From the NCBI GenBank assembly GCA_937907055.1, contig CALCTW010000077.1, forward strand, positions 1-48,202: a stretch of DNA of 48,202 bases, read 5' to 3'. The stretch comes from an uncultured Clostridia bacterium (lineage in GTDB: Bacteria; Bacillota; Clostridia; Christensenellales; Aristaeellaceae). A program made the position numbers and the translations under genes. Every line of letters begins with the position of its first letter. Within the stretch, counting starts at the first letter, position 1. Shown one piece after another: positions 16,356 through 24,350 of this stretch. The notes under the pieces were generated by a model that saw only the letters and a program-made list of their open reading frames with translations, did no database searches and was not told the origin of the DNA.

Positions 16356-19300
16356 TTATTCGAATACGTATTCTTTGGTTCCGTTATAGCTCCAGTCGAT
16401 CTCAGGCAGATTCTTCATGCTGGCGGGATATACGCCCTTCTTTCTGCAGACGAAACCGATATCAGCCGAAAGATCCCGCGCGCCGCTCGGTACGATCACT
16501 TCGCACTCAGCCACAGTCTCATTGCTTTCGGGAAGCACACTGTTAACCAGCGGGAATCTCTCGTTATGAACAGTCGTCTTTACTTCTTCGGGCATCGTTA
16601 CGCGCATGGTATATGCACCCGGGTAAAGATTCTTCAGTTCCCAATGTCCATATTCGTCGGTAACAGTCTCGGTCACAAACTCGCCATACTGATACAGTTC
16701 GATGCGGATGCCGGGCATCTGCTTTTCACCGATATCCTGCAAGCCGTTCCCATTCTCATCAAGCCAGGCATAATCGCCGATGGAACCCATCGCGCCGATA
16801 CCGATATCCGCGTCAGATTCGATCACACCCATTACAAGAATGATGTCTGCGGAAACAGTTTCAAACTCATCAGAATAGATCACACTCATGTTATTCATGA
16901 GATCATCCAATCTGGCAAAATTGTATCCTTCCGGAATCTCAGCAGAAACCTGATACATACCGGGATAGAGATGATCGAAACGATAGTAGCCTTCTTCGTT
17001 GGTCATTGCTGTGTCGAGCGTCTGACCATCCATCATCAAAGTTACAGGGATATTGCTGACCTTGTTCAGGCTTCCGTCCATGTTCCATACACGGCCTTCA
17101 ATTGCAGAGAAGGTGAGCAGACCTGCAGTGTAACTTGTTTCCGCGCCGTCATTGACGGTGACGGCACTGCTTGCCTTTCCTGTAACGACAGTGTTTTCAT
17201 CCACCGCGATGATGACCTCATATTCACCGGGCAGCAGTCCTTCACAGATAAAACGACCATTCACATCTGTTACAGTCTCTGTGAAGATCTCTTCATCCTT
17301 CATGATCGTTACTTTTTCTTCGGCAGCAGGTGTATTGTTTTCATCCGTTTCATTGCCGTTGTTCATATTGTCACGGAAGACATAGCCGCTGATGCTGCCA
17401 AACTTGGCCGCGTCGATCACGATGTTTGTATAATTCTGTTCAACTTCAACAGTCAGTTCAAAGGAGACAGAGTTGCTGTAGGAACTGCCGAAGAGATCAT
17501 CACTGCCATACCCGAATCCATAACCTTCAGGAAGTGTGATGGTAACATCATAGGTGTCAGGAATAATATTTTCTACTTCAAACGCGCCGTGCTCATCAGT
17601 TGCAACATTGTATATAACATTTGTTGTGTTGCCGGTCATGGTGATGGTTACGGGAATCGCTTCTTCCTGATGCAGCGCGGTTCCGGAGAAAGAACCATTC
17701 ACACACAGGAAAAGTTCATCCAGTTTGATCTCGCTTGCCATACCAACAGAGAAAGGCGTACTGTGAGCGGCAGCACCCGCTTCCATTCCGCTGAACTGGT
17801 AATTAGCAGGGACAGTATAACAGATCGTATATGTTCCGGGCAGTACACCCTTGATGATGTAAGCACCGTTATCATCCGTTACAGAATAACTGAACTCGCT
17901 GACGGCTGTACCATTTTCATCGACCAGCGTGGCTGTAACACCGGAAACACCGCCAAATACTTCACCGGTATGATCATTGCGCATCGTGATCACACCGCTT
18001 ACCGTTCCTGCCGTGAACAGGCCGATATCGATCCCGGCAGCCTGTTTTTCAACAGTCAGATCGATCGCGCCTGTCTTCGCATGATCCGGTCCCTGCTCAA
18101 TGATCTTATTATCCGCCCCAGCATAAGGCGCAGCGATATGCGCGTCATCAAGATCAATCTCTACTATATAAACAGAAGGGATCATGCCTGTCAGCTGATA
18201 CAGACCCGCTTCATCGGAAACGGTCTCAGCACGAACGACACCGGCTGCATCGACCGCACGGATCACCATACCGGGAACCGCGCCGTCATCAGAAGCCTTG
18301 ATACCATCATCGTTCGCATCGGCATAAATCATGCCCTTGATCTCAACGGTCTTTACGAAAACGATCTCAGTAGTATCCGCCTCGGTATCGGTTACAATCG
18401 TATCATCAGCTTTAAGCAAAGCCCATAAACCGGTTGACGGCTCTTTATACGCGCACACATAACCTTCGGGAATCGTTACAGAGATGACCTTGCTTCCCTT
18501 CAGAAGAGAATCAAATTTAACATTTCCTTCTTCACCGGATGTCTTTGTCTGCAGTACATTTCCGTCTTCATCGCTGAGAAGAAGCTCAACGCCTTCAAAA
18601 CCGGTAACAGAAGCATCGTCTACAATCACACCATTTTCATCAGTGTACATTTTCTGCGCTTCCATTACAGACACGGAGATATGATTGGCCTGCATGACAC
18701 GAATAGAAGTCACTTCAGTGGTCTTCCCGATAGTCACAGATACCTCGGCAGAAGCAGAAGAAACATTGCTCTGTGTAAGCAGGGAATCCACCGGCGCAAA
18801 CATCTTTCCTTCTGGCAGTGAAGCAGTCAGCGTATAAGCGCCTCCCTGGATACCGATGAAGCTGTACACACCGTTTTCATCGGTGACGGCCTGACGGTTC
18901 AGGGAAAGTACATCGGAATAAAGGTCGATCAAAACACCGGAGAGCGGTTTATTTTCATCAGCATCAAATACCGTACCGGTGAGAGAGCCGCTCTCAACAA
19001 GTCCGAGACAGGAGCCAAGCGACTCACCATACACCACAGGAATATCGATCGAATAGACCACAACACCGTCCTGAGGCGGGAAAACATTATAGAAATTAGA
19101 AATACGCTCACCCAGCGGGCCGACAATGTAGTTATCCGGAAGCGTTGCCTTGTATTTATAGATACCGGGCGTGATATTACGGAAGAACGCGTAATCCGTG
19201 GTCGATTTGGTAGTTCTGACTGTGGCGATCGTATACTCTTTGCCCTCAAATTCGTAGATCAGTGAAACATCAACACCGCGCACAAGATCTTCACTGTTGC

Positions 19301-19775
19301 GGCGTCCGCCGTTCTGATCCCGGTCAATATAGGCAATGATGCCCAGCACGTTGTTCGCCTTCAAGAGACCAATGTTCTTTTCAATCACAGAATCGTTTAC
19401 GTCAAAATCAAGCGTATAGCTCTCACTGCCGGCAGCAGGCAGCGCAGCACTGTCCAAGCCGTGCACACTGAAACCCCAGTTATCGGAGTTTGCAATGAAG
19501 AGGCGGTAAGTGCCGTTTTCCACTGTCTCAAAGGCATAACTGCCGTCATCAGCGGAACGCGCGCGCTTGATATCTGTATATACATCCCCTTCAAGCTTCT
19601 GCAAGGTGATATATGATCCATCGATCATACGCTCACCTTCGTCGAAAACACCGTTGTAGTTTCTGTCGCTCCAGACAACACCCTTCACGGTACCGTCAGC
19701 ATAAGCAACAGCCGCGGACAGCAGCATAGCAGCCGCAAGAAGGAATAAAACCAGTAAACGTTTCTGTTTCAGCAT
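16356..19775 (-). CDS. Large secreted protein of about ten tandem Cna-B/SdrD-like repeats
   Basis: This 1139-residue protein starts with a signal peptide (MLKQKRLLVLFLLAAAMLLS..., probable cleavage AVAYA-DG). About ten beta-sandwich repeats of roughly 100 residues follow. Each opens like GTVKGVVWSDRNYNGVFDEGE or GSIGDYAWLDENGNGLQDIGE and ends with a DENGxYxF...PGxYxVxxxxPEGY motif. That is the SdrD B/SpaA/carboxypeptidase-regulatory-like pattern. Several repeats have DxNxxGxxD loops likely to bind calcium. The C-terminus has no LPxTG, transmembrane helix or other anchor that I can see, so how it stays on the cell is unclear. It starts 15 nt after pgsA, with AGGAG upstream, and looks cotranscribed with it. 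A structural or adhesive surface role is an inference. Confidence 0.85.
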   Translation of the reverse strand: MLKQKRLLVLFLLAAAMLLSAAVAYADGTVKGVVWSDRNYNGVFDEGERMIDGSYITLQKLEGDVYTDIKRARSADDGSYAFETVENGTYRLFIANSDNWGFSVHGLDSAALPAAGSESYTLDFDVNDSVIEKNIGLLKANNVLGIIAYIDRDQNGGRRNSEDLVRGVDVSLIYEFEGKEYTIATVRTTKSTTDYAFFRNITPGIYKYKATLPDNYIVGPLGERISNFYNVFPPQDGVVVYSIDIPVVYGESLGSCLGLVESGSLTGTVFDADENKPLSGVLIDLYSDVLSLNRQAVTDENGVYSFIGIQGGAYTLTASLPEGKMFAPVDSLLTQSNVSSASAEVSVTIGKTTEVTSIRVMQANHISVSVMEAQKMYTDENGVIVDDASVTGFEGVELLLSDEDGNVLQTKTSGEEGNVKFDSLLKGSKVISVTIPEGYVCAYKEPSTGLWALLKADDTIVTDTEADTTEIVFVKTVEIKGMIYADANDDGIKASDDGAVPGMVIRAVDAAGVVRAETVSDEAGLYQLTGMIPSVYIVEIDLDDAHIAAPYAGADNKIIEQGPDHAKTGAIDLTVEKQAAGIDIGLFTAGTVSGVITMRNDHTGEVFGGVSGVTATLVDENGTAVSEFSYSVTDDNGAYIIKGVLPGTYTICYTVPANYQFSGMEAGAAAHSTPFSVGMASEIKLDELFLCVNGSFSGTALHQEEAIPVTITMTGNTTNVIYNVATDEHGAFEVENIIPDTYDVTITLPEGYGFGYGSDDLFGSSYSNSVSFELTVEVEQNYTNIVIDAAKFGSISGYVFRDNMNNGNETDENNTPAAEEKVTIMKDEEIFTETVTDVNGRFICEGLLPGEYEVIIAVDENTVVTGKASSAVTVNDGAETSYTAGLLTFSAIEGRVWNMDGSLNKVSNIPVTLMMDGQTLDTAMTNEEGYYRFDHLYPGMYQVSAEIPEGYNFARLDDLMNNMSVIYSDEFETVSADIILVMGVIESDADIGIGAMGSIGDYAWLDENGNGLQDIGEKQMPGIRIELYQYGEFVTETVTDEYGHWELKNLYPGAYTMRVTMPEEVKTTVHNERFPLVNSVLPESNETVAECEVIVPSGARDLSADIGFVCRKKGVYPASMKNLPEIDWSYNGTKEYVFE

Positions 19776-19790
19776 ATCCTGTTCTCCTGT

Positions 19791-20372
19791 TTATTTTGTC
19801 TTCAATTGCTTAAATGTTTCTGCCGCGTAGAAACCCCCCGCGCTCCAGCTGATCAAGGTGGCGATACAGATCAGAATAATATGCACCGGGACACCGATCT
19901 GGTCAAAGAACTGGCTGAAAAAGCTTGTTGCCAGTGCCGCGAGGATCACGCATTGCGCGACTTTACCGATCATCTTTGCGTAAACGACGATCTTCTTCTT
20001 TAACAAGACCGCGCCACCGATCAGCAGACACAGTTCCTTCAGAAGCAACAATGCCAGTGCCACCCAGTATACAGTGTTGTTGATGAACATCGCGAGTGAA
20101 AGCATCACGCTGATAGTCATCAGTTTATCGGCGATCGGATCCAGCAATTTGCCGACATTTGTCACAAGATTATACTTACGCGCGATCTTGCCATCCAGCA
20201 GATCAGTCAGACTGGCGACCAGAAAAACGATGACAGCCCTGTAATGCCAGTTCAGGTAAGGCATTTCAATATCTTTGAAGAAAAGGACCCAGTAGACCGG
20301 TATCAACAGCAAACGTATCAATGACAATACATTGGGTACCGTGAGGATCTTTTTCTGATTGTTATCGTCCAT
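19791..20372 (-). CDS. pgsA: CDP-diacylglycerol--glycerol-3-phosphate 3-phosphatidyltransferase
   Basis: PgsA makes phosphatidylglycerophosphate, the first step to phosphatidylglycerol. The CDP-alcohol phosphotransferase motif is visible as DLLDGKIAR...GKLLDPIADKLM. Four or more membrane helices surround it. I chose ATG 20372, preceded by GAGGAGG, giving 193 residues and the usual N-terminus (TVPNVLSLIRLLLIPVYW). The gene has its own strong promoter at 20398-20426 and an ATACCGCAT motif across the transcription start. Confidence 0.93.
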   Translation of the reverse strand: MDDNNQKKILTVPNVLSLIRLLLIPVYWVLFFKDIEMPYLNWHYRAVIVFLVASLTDLLDGKIARKYNLVTNVGKLLDPIADKLMTISVMLSLAMFINNTVYWVALALLLLKELCLLIGGAVLLKKKIVVYAKMIGKVAQCVILAALATSFFSQFFDQIGVPVHIILICIATLISWSAGGFYAAETFKQLKTK

Positions 20373-20387
20373 AATAACCTCCTCAGT

Positions 20388-20396
20388 ATACCGCAT
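20388..20396 (-). promoter_or_regulatory. ATGCGGTAT motif at the pgsA transcription start
   Basis: On the minus strand ATGCGGTAT lies just after the -10 box. The same 9 bp occurs twice more upstream (20455-20463 and 20509-20517). It may be an operator; no regulator is identified. Confidence 0.45.
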
Positions 20397-20397
20397 A

Positions 20398-20426
20398 ATT
20401 ATATCATCATTTCTGAACCTTTTCAA
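20398..20426 (-). promoter_or_regulatory. Promoter of pgsA and the repeat-protein gene
   Basis: Minus strand TTGAAA (20426-20421), 17 bp, TATAAT (20403-20398). Confidence 0.75.
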
Positions 20427-20453
20427 TTACAAATCACAAAGATTTACACTAAT

Positions 20454-20518
20454 AATGCGGTATCTCACGGAGACAACCTACTATATCTAGCAAGTCGTTC
20501 TCTTAAAGATACCGCATT
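20454..20518. repeat. 12-bp perfect inverted repeat with 41-nt loop between the esterase gene and pgsA
   Basis: AATGCGGTATCT (20454-20465) and AGATACCGCATT (20507-20518) are exact inverted copies. The right arm ends 3 bp before the esterase stop codon. There is no T-run after it on the minus strand, so it is not a standard terminator. The core ATACCGCAT recurs at the pgsA start site. Confidence 0.75.
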
Positions 20519-20521
20519 CTA

Positions 20522-21280
20522 TTAAATCTTACGTTTTGTTCCGTTCATGTAATAGGGATCTGTTCTTGGAATCCAGTCCATGAAGGCTTCCGCTTCACGA
20601 TTCCAGAAACGCCATTCATGAATATATCCCTCGCCGGTGACAAAGGTCAGATCATATCCCAGTTTCGTCAGCAGATCGCGCATCTTCAGATTCTGCTCGT
20701 AGAGGAAATCCTGATCACCGCAGGAGAGGTAGATCGGGATCCTGCGGTCTTCCTTCGCGCATTCCGTTGCCAGTTGTTCGATATCAGGCATTCCGTCATA
20801 GGCGGATTTCTGCATCTTCATTGCTCCGGAGAAACTTCCGAGCGCCGCGAACTGATCGGAGTCTTTTAAGCCATGGATCAACGCGCCGTAACCGCCCATC
20901 GAAAGACCGGCAATATAAGTGTCTTCTTTTCTGCGCGAGACAGGAAGAACACTGCGGATAAACTCGGGCAGTTCCTTTGAAATGAAGCGGAAATAGTCAT
21001 TATCCCCGCCATGATCAGCATAGGCCATGTTTTCCGCGGAGAGCATGACAACACACAGATTCCGCTCCTCGGCATAAAGCTCCACACTGGTGTAGCCGTT
21101 CCATGTCGCGTGATTATTGCCATATCCATGCAGGAGATACAGAACCGGATAGGCTGCTCCCGTAAGATGATGGGGATCTTCCTGCATCATCTCCGGAAAA
21201 CACATCGTTGGCAGGATCACAGTAAGATCAACCGCTCGATGCAGCGTATAAGAAAGAAAATTGATCTTGATATTTGCCAT
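20522..21280 (-). CDS. CE1-like (esterase D family) carbohydrate esterase, cytoplasmic
   Basis: This alpha/beta hydrolase probably removes acyl groups (acetyl or feruloyl) from oligosaccharides. The nucleophile elbow is GLSMGGYGAL (S127). The oxyanion region is LYLLHGYGNNHATW, the acid is probably in CGDQDFLY, and the histidine is in GYIHEWRFW. I chose ATG 21280, one base after the GH5 stop, with GGAG 6 nt upstream, giving 252 residues. It has no signal peptide. It is cotranscribed with a GH5 enzyme, which supports a role on imported plant or mannan-type oligomers. S-formylglutathione hydrolase is a related alternative but less likely here. Confidence 0.8.
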   Translation of the reverse strand: MANIKINFLSYTLHRAVDLTVILPTMCFPEMMQEDPHHLTGAAYPVLYLLHGYGNNHATWNGYTSVELYAEERNLCVVMLSAENMAYADHGGDNDYFRFISKELPEFIRSVLPVSRRKEDTYIAGLSMGGYGALIHGLKDSDQFAALGSFSGAMKMQKSAYDGMPDIEQLATECAKEDRRIPIYLSCGDQDFLYEQNLKMRDLLTKLGYDLTFVTGEGYIHEWRFWNREAEAFMDWIPRTDPYYMNGTKRKI

Positions 21281-21281
21281 G

Positions 21282-22298
21282 TTACGCTCCAAAGACAACT
21301 TTCATGTTGCGCTCGTTCAGGCTGAAATCCATCTTTTTGTAGCTCCACGCTGCACGTCCAATGCCGTAATAATCCAGAGCCTCATGGATTGCTTTATACC
21401 ATTTGATCGTTTCTTCCCTGTCCGCATGTTCGATGACACCATATTCACCGCAGTACAGCGTGGTCCCCTCGGCTTCGGCCTTATCAACAGCTTCCTTGAA
21501 TACTTTGATAAAGAAATCAGCACCGATCTGCTGCGTTTTATCCTCGCACAGTTCAAATACATGCGCGTTATCGGGAAGGAGCGCAACAGTACGGTCAATA
21601 TTCTCCTGAATCGTACCGCCAAATCCGCAGCGGTAGTCATGCGGCATATTATCGATCCAGTATGCGCCCTGATGGGTGAACATGATAGGCTCATAGCAAT
21701 GGAAGTTGTAGATAACATTCTCGTCGTAAGGCTTGCGGAGATCCTTTACGGCGTGAACAGCATTGTTCCAGTAGCTGCCGACCAGGATTTTCACATCTTT
21801 ATCAATGGCACGGATGCGAATAATGCACTTTTCGGCAATCTCATTCCAGATAGGACTCAGAGACTGATCCGTCACTTCATTCAGCAGTTCAAAAGCCAGC
21901 ATATCCTTGTCTTTGGCAAAACGCTTTGCAAACTGTTCCCACAGGCGATAGAAACGCTCCTGAAGGGCTTCGTCCTCAAAGAATCCATTCTCACGCTCGC
22001 CTTTATCAAACGAAAAACCATAGGTTTTATGCAGATCAAGGATCATATTGAGCCCATACTTTCTGCAAAGACGAATGCATTCAGCAAGACGTTCAAAGCC
22101 TTTTTCGATATATACGCCGTCTTTGGTTTCAACGAGGTTGTAATCGACCGGAACACGAACATGGTCCAGATTCCAGGTAGAGAATTCTTTGAAATCTTCT
22201 TCGGTAATGAAATGATCATAACGATCTTCCGTATGATCACACTGAGAGAACCAGCCGCCAAGATTGACACCATGCATATAACCGGTAAACTGTTTCAT
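21282..22298 (-). CDS. GH5 family glycoside hydrolase, cytoplasmic
   Basis: This clan GH-A TIM barrel probably acts on beta-1,4-linked gluco- or manno-oligosaccharides. Visible motifs are GVNLGGWFSQ, VRVPVDYNLVE, FELLNEVTDQS (acid/base E141; the usual NEP is NEV here), YNFHCYEPIMFTHQG and LYCGEYGVIE (nucleophile E285). I chose ATG 22298 with GGAGG 10 nt upstream, giving 338 residues; two upstream ATGs lie in or next to the ribosome binding site. It has no signal peptide or binding module. The subfamily cannot be set by eye. Confidence 0.85.
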   Translation of the reverse strand: MKQFTGYMHGVNLGGWFSQCDHTEDRYDHFITEEDFKEFSTWNLDHVRVPVDYNLVETKDGVYIEKGFERLAECIRLCRKYGLNMILDLHKTYGFSFDKGERENGFFEDEALQERFYRLWEQFAKRFAKDKDMLAFELLNEVTDQSLSPIWNEIAEKCIIRIRAIDKDVKILVGSYWNNAVHAVKDLRKPYDENVIYNFHCYEPIMFTHQGAYWIDNMPHDYRCGFGGTIQENIDRTVALLPDNAHVFELCEDKTQQIGADFFIKVFKEAVDKAEAEGTTLYCGEYGVIEHADREETIKWYKAIHEALDYYGIGRAAWSYKKMDFSLNERNMKVVFGA

Positions 22299-22329
22299 AA
22301 CAATCATTCCTCCGTTACTTGATGGAAAC

Positions 22330-22358
22330 ATTATACGAAAGAATCCTGCTTAATTCAA
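22330..22358 (-). promoter_or_regulatory. Promoter of the GH5-esterase operon
   Basis: Minus strand TTGAAT (22358-22353), 17 bp, TATAAT (22335-22330). Confidence 0.75.
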
Positions 22359-22377
22359 TATAAAATATCTCGCTTCA

Positions 22378-22406
22378 TTGAAAACACGAAAAAATGCTGA
22401 TAGAAT
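22378..22406 (+). promoter_or_regulatory. Promoter of the ABC exporter gene
   Basis: TTGAAA (22378-22383), 17 bp, TAGAAT (22401-22406); divergent from the GH5 promoter 20 bp away. Confidence 0.7.
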
Positions 22407-22435
22407 AATGCTATCATTTTCCCGGAGGTGGAATT

Positions 22436-24292
22436 ATGTCGATCGGTCCAGGGATGGGACGCGGCGGAAGAAATCCCCGCAATTTTCTGACAGATGAAGA
22501 GAAGAAAAGTATGCCCAAGGTGGATAAGCAGTTATTGCTGCGCATTTTCTCATATTTGAAACCTTATTGGCTGCGTTTTCTCTTTGTTTTTATCTCTATT
22601 GTTTTAGCCGCGGTGATCGGTCTTCTGCCTTCAATCATTACAGGAAAGATCGTCGATGAAGCCTTGATCCGTGACCGCAGCATCACAAAACTCATATGGC
22701 TCCTGCTGGCAGCGCTGGGAACATTGACTGTTTCGCAGATCATCGGCGTGATTGAAAGTTATATCAATGCCTGGATCAGTCAAAGGATCATCTTTGATAT
22801 GAAGAACCAGATGTACGATCATCTGCAGCATATGCCGCACGCGTTTTTTACTTCTGAGAAGCAGGGCGATATCATCACGCGCATGAACAGCGACATCAGC
22901 GGTGTTTCCAATGTCATCTCGGGAACACTTTCATCTGTTGTCAGCAATATAGCAACCGTGATCACGACCTTGCTTGCGCTGTTCACGCTCAGTTGGCAGC
23001 TGGCGCTGGTCGGTATCGTGATCATCCCCCTGATGATCATTCCGACACGCTCTGTCGGTAAAACAAGGTGGAAGCTGCTCACACAATCACAGGAAAAGAA
23101 TGACGAAATGAACCAGCTGGTCAATGAGACCCTTTCCGTTTCCGGCAGCGTGCTGGTCAAGCTATTCACCCGTGAAAAGAAAGAGTACGACCGCTTCGTT
23201 AACGTAAACGAAGAAGTGACCGCGTTGACCATGAAAGAACAGCGCAGCGGAAAATGGTTCATGGTCGTGATGGGTATCTTTATCAACATCGGTCCGTTGC
23301 TTGTGTATCTCGCGGGCGGTCTTTTGATGCTGGGCGTAGAGGGAAGCGGCGTCACCATCGGTGTGATCACAACGACAGTCGCTCTGATCAATCGTCTGTA
23401 CCGGCCTGTTCAGAGCCTGCTCAATATCTCTGTCGATTTTACCCGTTCCCTTGCCCTCTTCACCCGTATTTTTGATTATTTCGATAAGGCGATCACCATC
23501 GTATCCAAGCCCGATGCTGTACAGCCTGACCTGAAGAACAAAGACATTGCATTTGAGCATGTCGCTTTCTCATACGAAAAAGATCACCCGCTTCTTACCG
23601 ACATTGATTTTGTTGTGCCGGGCGGTAAGATGTACGCGATCGTCGGGCCCTCCGGAAGCGGTAAATCCACAGTCGTCAATCTGATTCCGCGCCTGTATGA
23701 TGTTCAGCAGGGACATGTCAGGATCAATGATACCGATGTGCGGGATATTGATCTGACTTATCTGCGTGAAAATATCGGCGTAGTTACACAGGATACTTAT
23801 CTCTTCAATGGCACGATACGCGAAAACCTTCTCTACGCCAAAGAAGATGCCACTCAGGATGAACTTGAACGTGCCTGCAGGATCGCAAGCATCCATGATT
23901 TCATCATATCCCAGCCTCAGGGTTATGACACGATCGTCGGCAATCGCGGTTTGAAACTCTCCGGCGGTGAGAAGCAAAGGATCTCCATCGCGCGGGTCAT
24001 CCTGAAAAACCCCAACATCCTCATTCTTGACGAAGCCACTTCCGCGCTTGACTCGATTTCTGAAAACGCCATACAGGACGCCCTTGATCAGATGATGATC
24101 GGCAGAACAAGCATTGTGATCGCGCACAGATTGTCAACGATCCTCAAAGCGGATTCCATTCTTGTTGTAAAAGACGGTATCATCTCCGAACAGGGAACCC
24201 ATGAGGAACTGCTTGACAAAAACGGCATCTACCGTGATCTGTATGAAACACAGTTCAGAAAGATCATCGATTACGAGGCCGACAAAAAGTAA
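22436..24292 (+). CDS. ABC-type exporter, fused permease and ATPase
   Basis: This type IV ABC half-transporter exports lipids, drugs or peptides, with unknown substrate. A six-helix membrane domain (about residues 40-330) is followed by the nucleotide-binding domain. That domain has Walker A GPSGSGKS, the signature LSGGEKQR, Walker B ILILDEATSALD and the switch histidine in IVIAHRLS. The 618-residue length is normal for a homodimer-forming subunit. GGAGGTGG precedes the ATG. A Gly/Arg-rich N-terminal stretch precedes the first helix. No partner gene is adjacent, so it may be a homodimer. Confidence 0.9.
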   Translation: MSIGPGMGRGGRNPRNFLTDEEKKSMPKVDKQLLLRIFSYLKPYWLRFLFVFISIVLAAVIGLLPSIITGKIVDEALIRDRSITKLIWLLLAALGTLTVSQIIGVIESYINAWISQRIIFDMKNQMYDHLQHMPHAFFTSEKQGDIITRMNSDISGVSNVISGTLSSVVSNIATVITTLLALFTLSWQLALVGIVIIPLMIIPTRSVGKTRWKLLTQSQEKNDEMNQLVNETLSVSGSVLVKLFTREKKEYDRFVNVNEEVTALTMKEQRSGKWFMVVMGIFINIGPLLVYLAGGLLMLGVEGSGVTIGVITTTVALINRLYRPVQSLLNISVDFTRSLALFTRIFDYFDKAITIVSKPDAVQPDLKNKDIAFEHVAFSYEKDHPLLTDIDFVVPGGKMYAIVGPSGSGKSTVVNLIPRLYDVQQGHVRINDTDVRDIDLTYLRENIGVVTQDTYLFNGTIRENLLYAKEDATQDELERACRIASIHDFIISQPQGYDTIVGNRGLKLSGGEKQRISIARVILKNPNILILDEATSALDSISENAIQDALDQMMIGRTSIVIAHRLSTILKADSILVVKDGIISEQGTHEELLDKNGIYRDLYETQFRKIIDYEADKK

Positions 24293-24298
24293 ATAAAC

Positions 24299-24335
24299 AA
24301 CCGCCTGCAAATGATCGAATCAGTTGCAGGCGGTT
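24299..24335 (+). terminator. Terminator after the ABC exporter
   Basis: AACCGCCTGCAA and TTGCAGGCGGTT form a perfect 12-bp stem, followed by CTGTTTTA, between the convergent exporter and GH127 genes. Confidence 0.8.
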
Positions 24336-24350
24336 CTGTTTTACTGCGGC

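Noticed and set aside
16566..18428. 620-codon open frame antisense to the Cna-B repeat protein
   Set aside because: A shadow of the repetitive gene; no start signal and no recognisable protein features.
20454..20518. 12-bp inverted repeat as an intrinsic terminator or a miniature transposon
   Set aside because: No T-run follows the stem, the loop is 41 nt, and no target duplication is seen; the shared ATACCGCAT motif at the pgsA start favours a regulatory reading.
21261..22322. 353-codon open frame antisense to GH5
   Set aside because: Almost exactly mirrors GH5, which has complete catalytic motifs.
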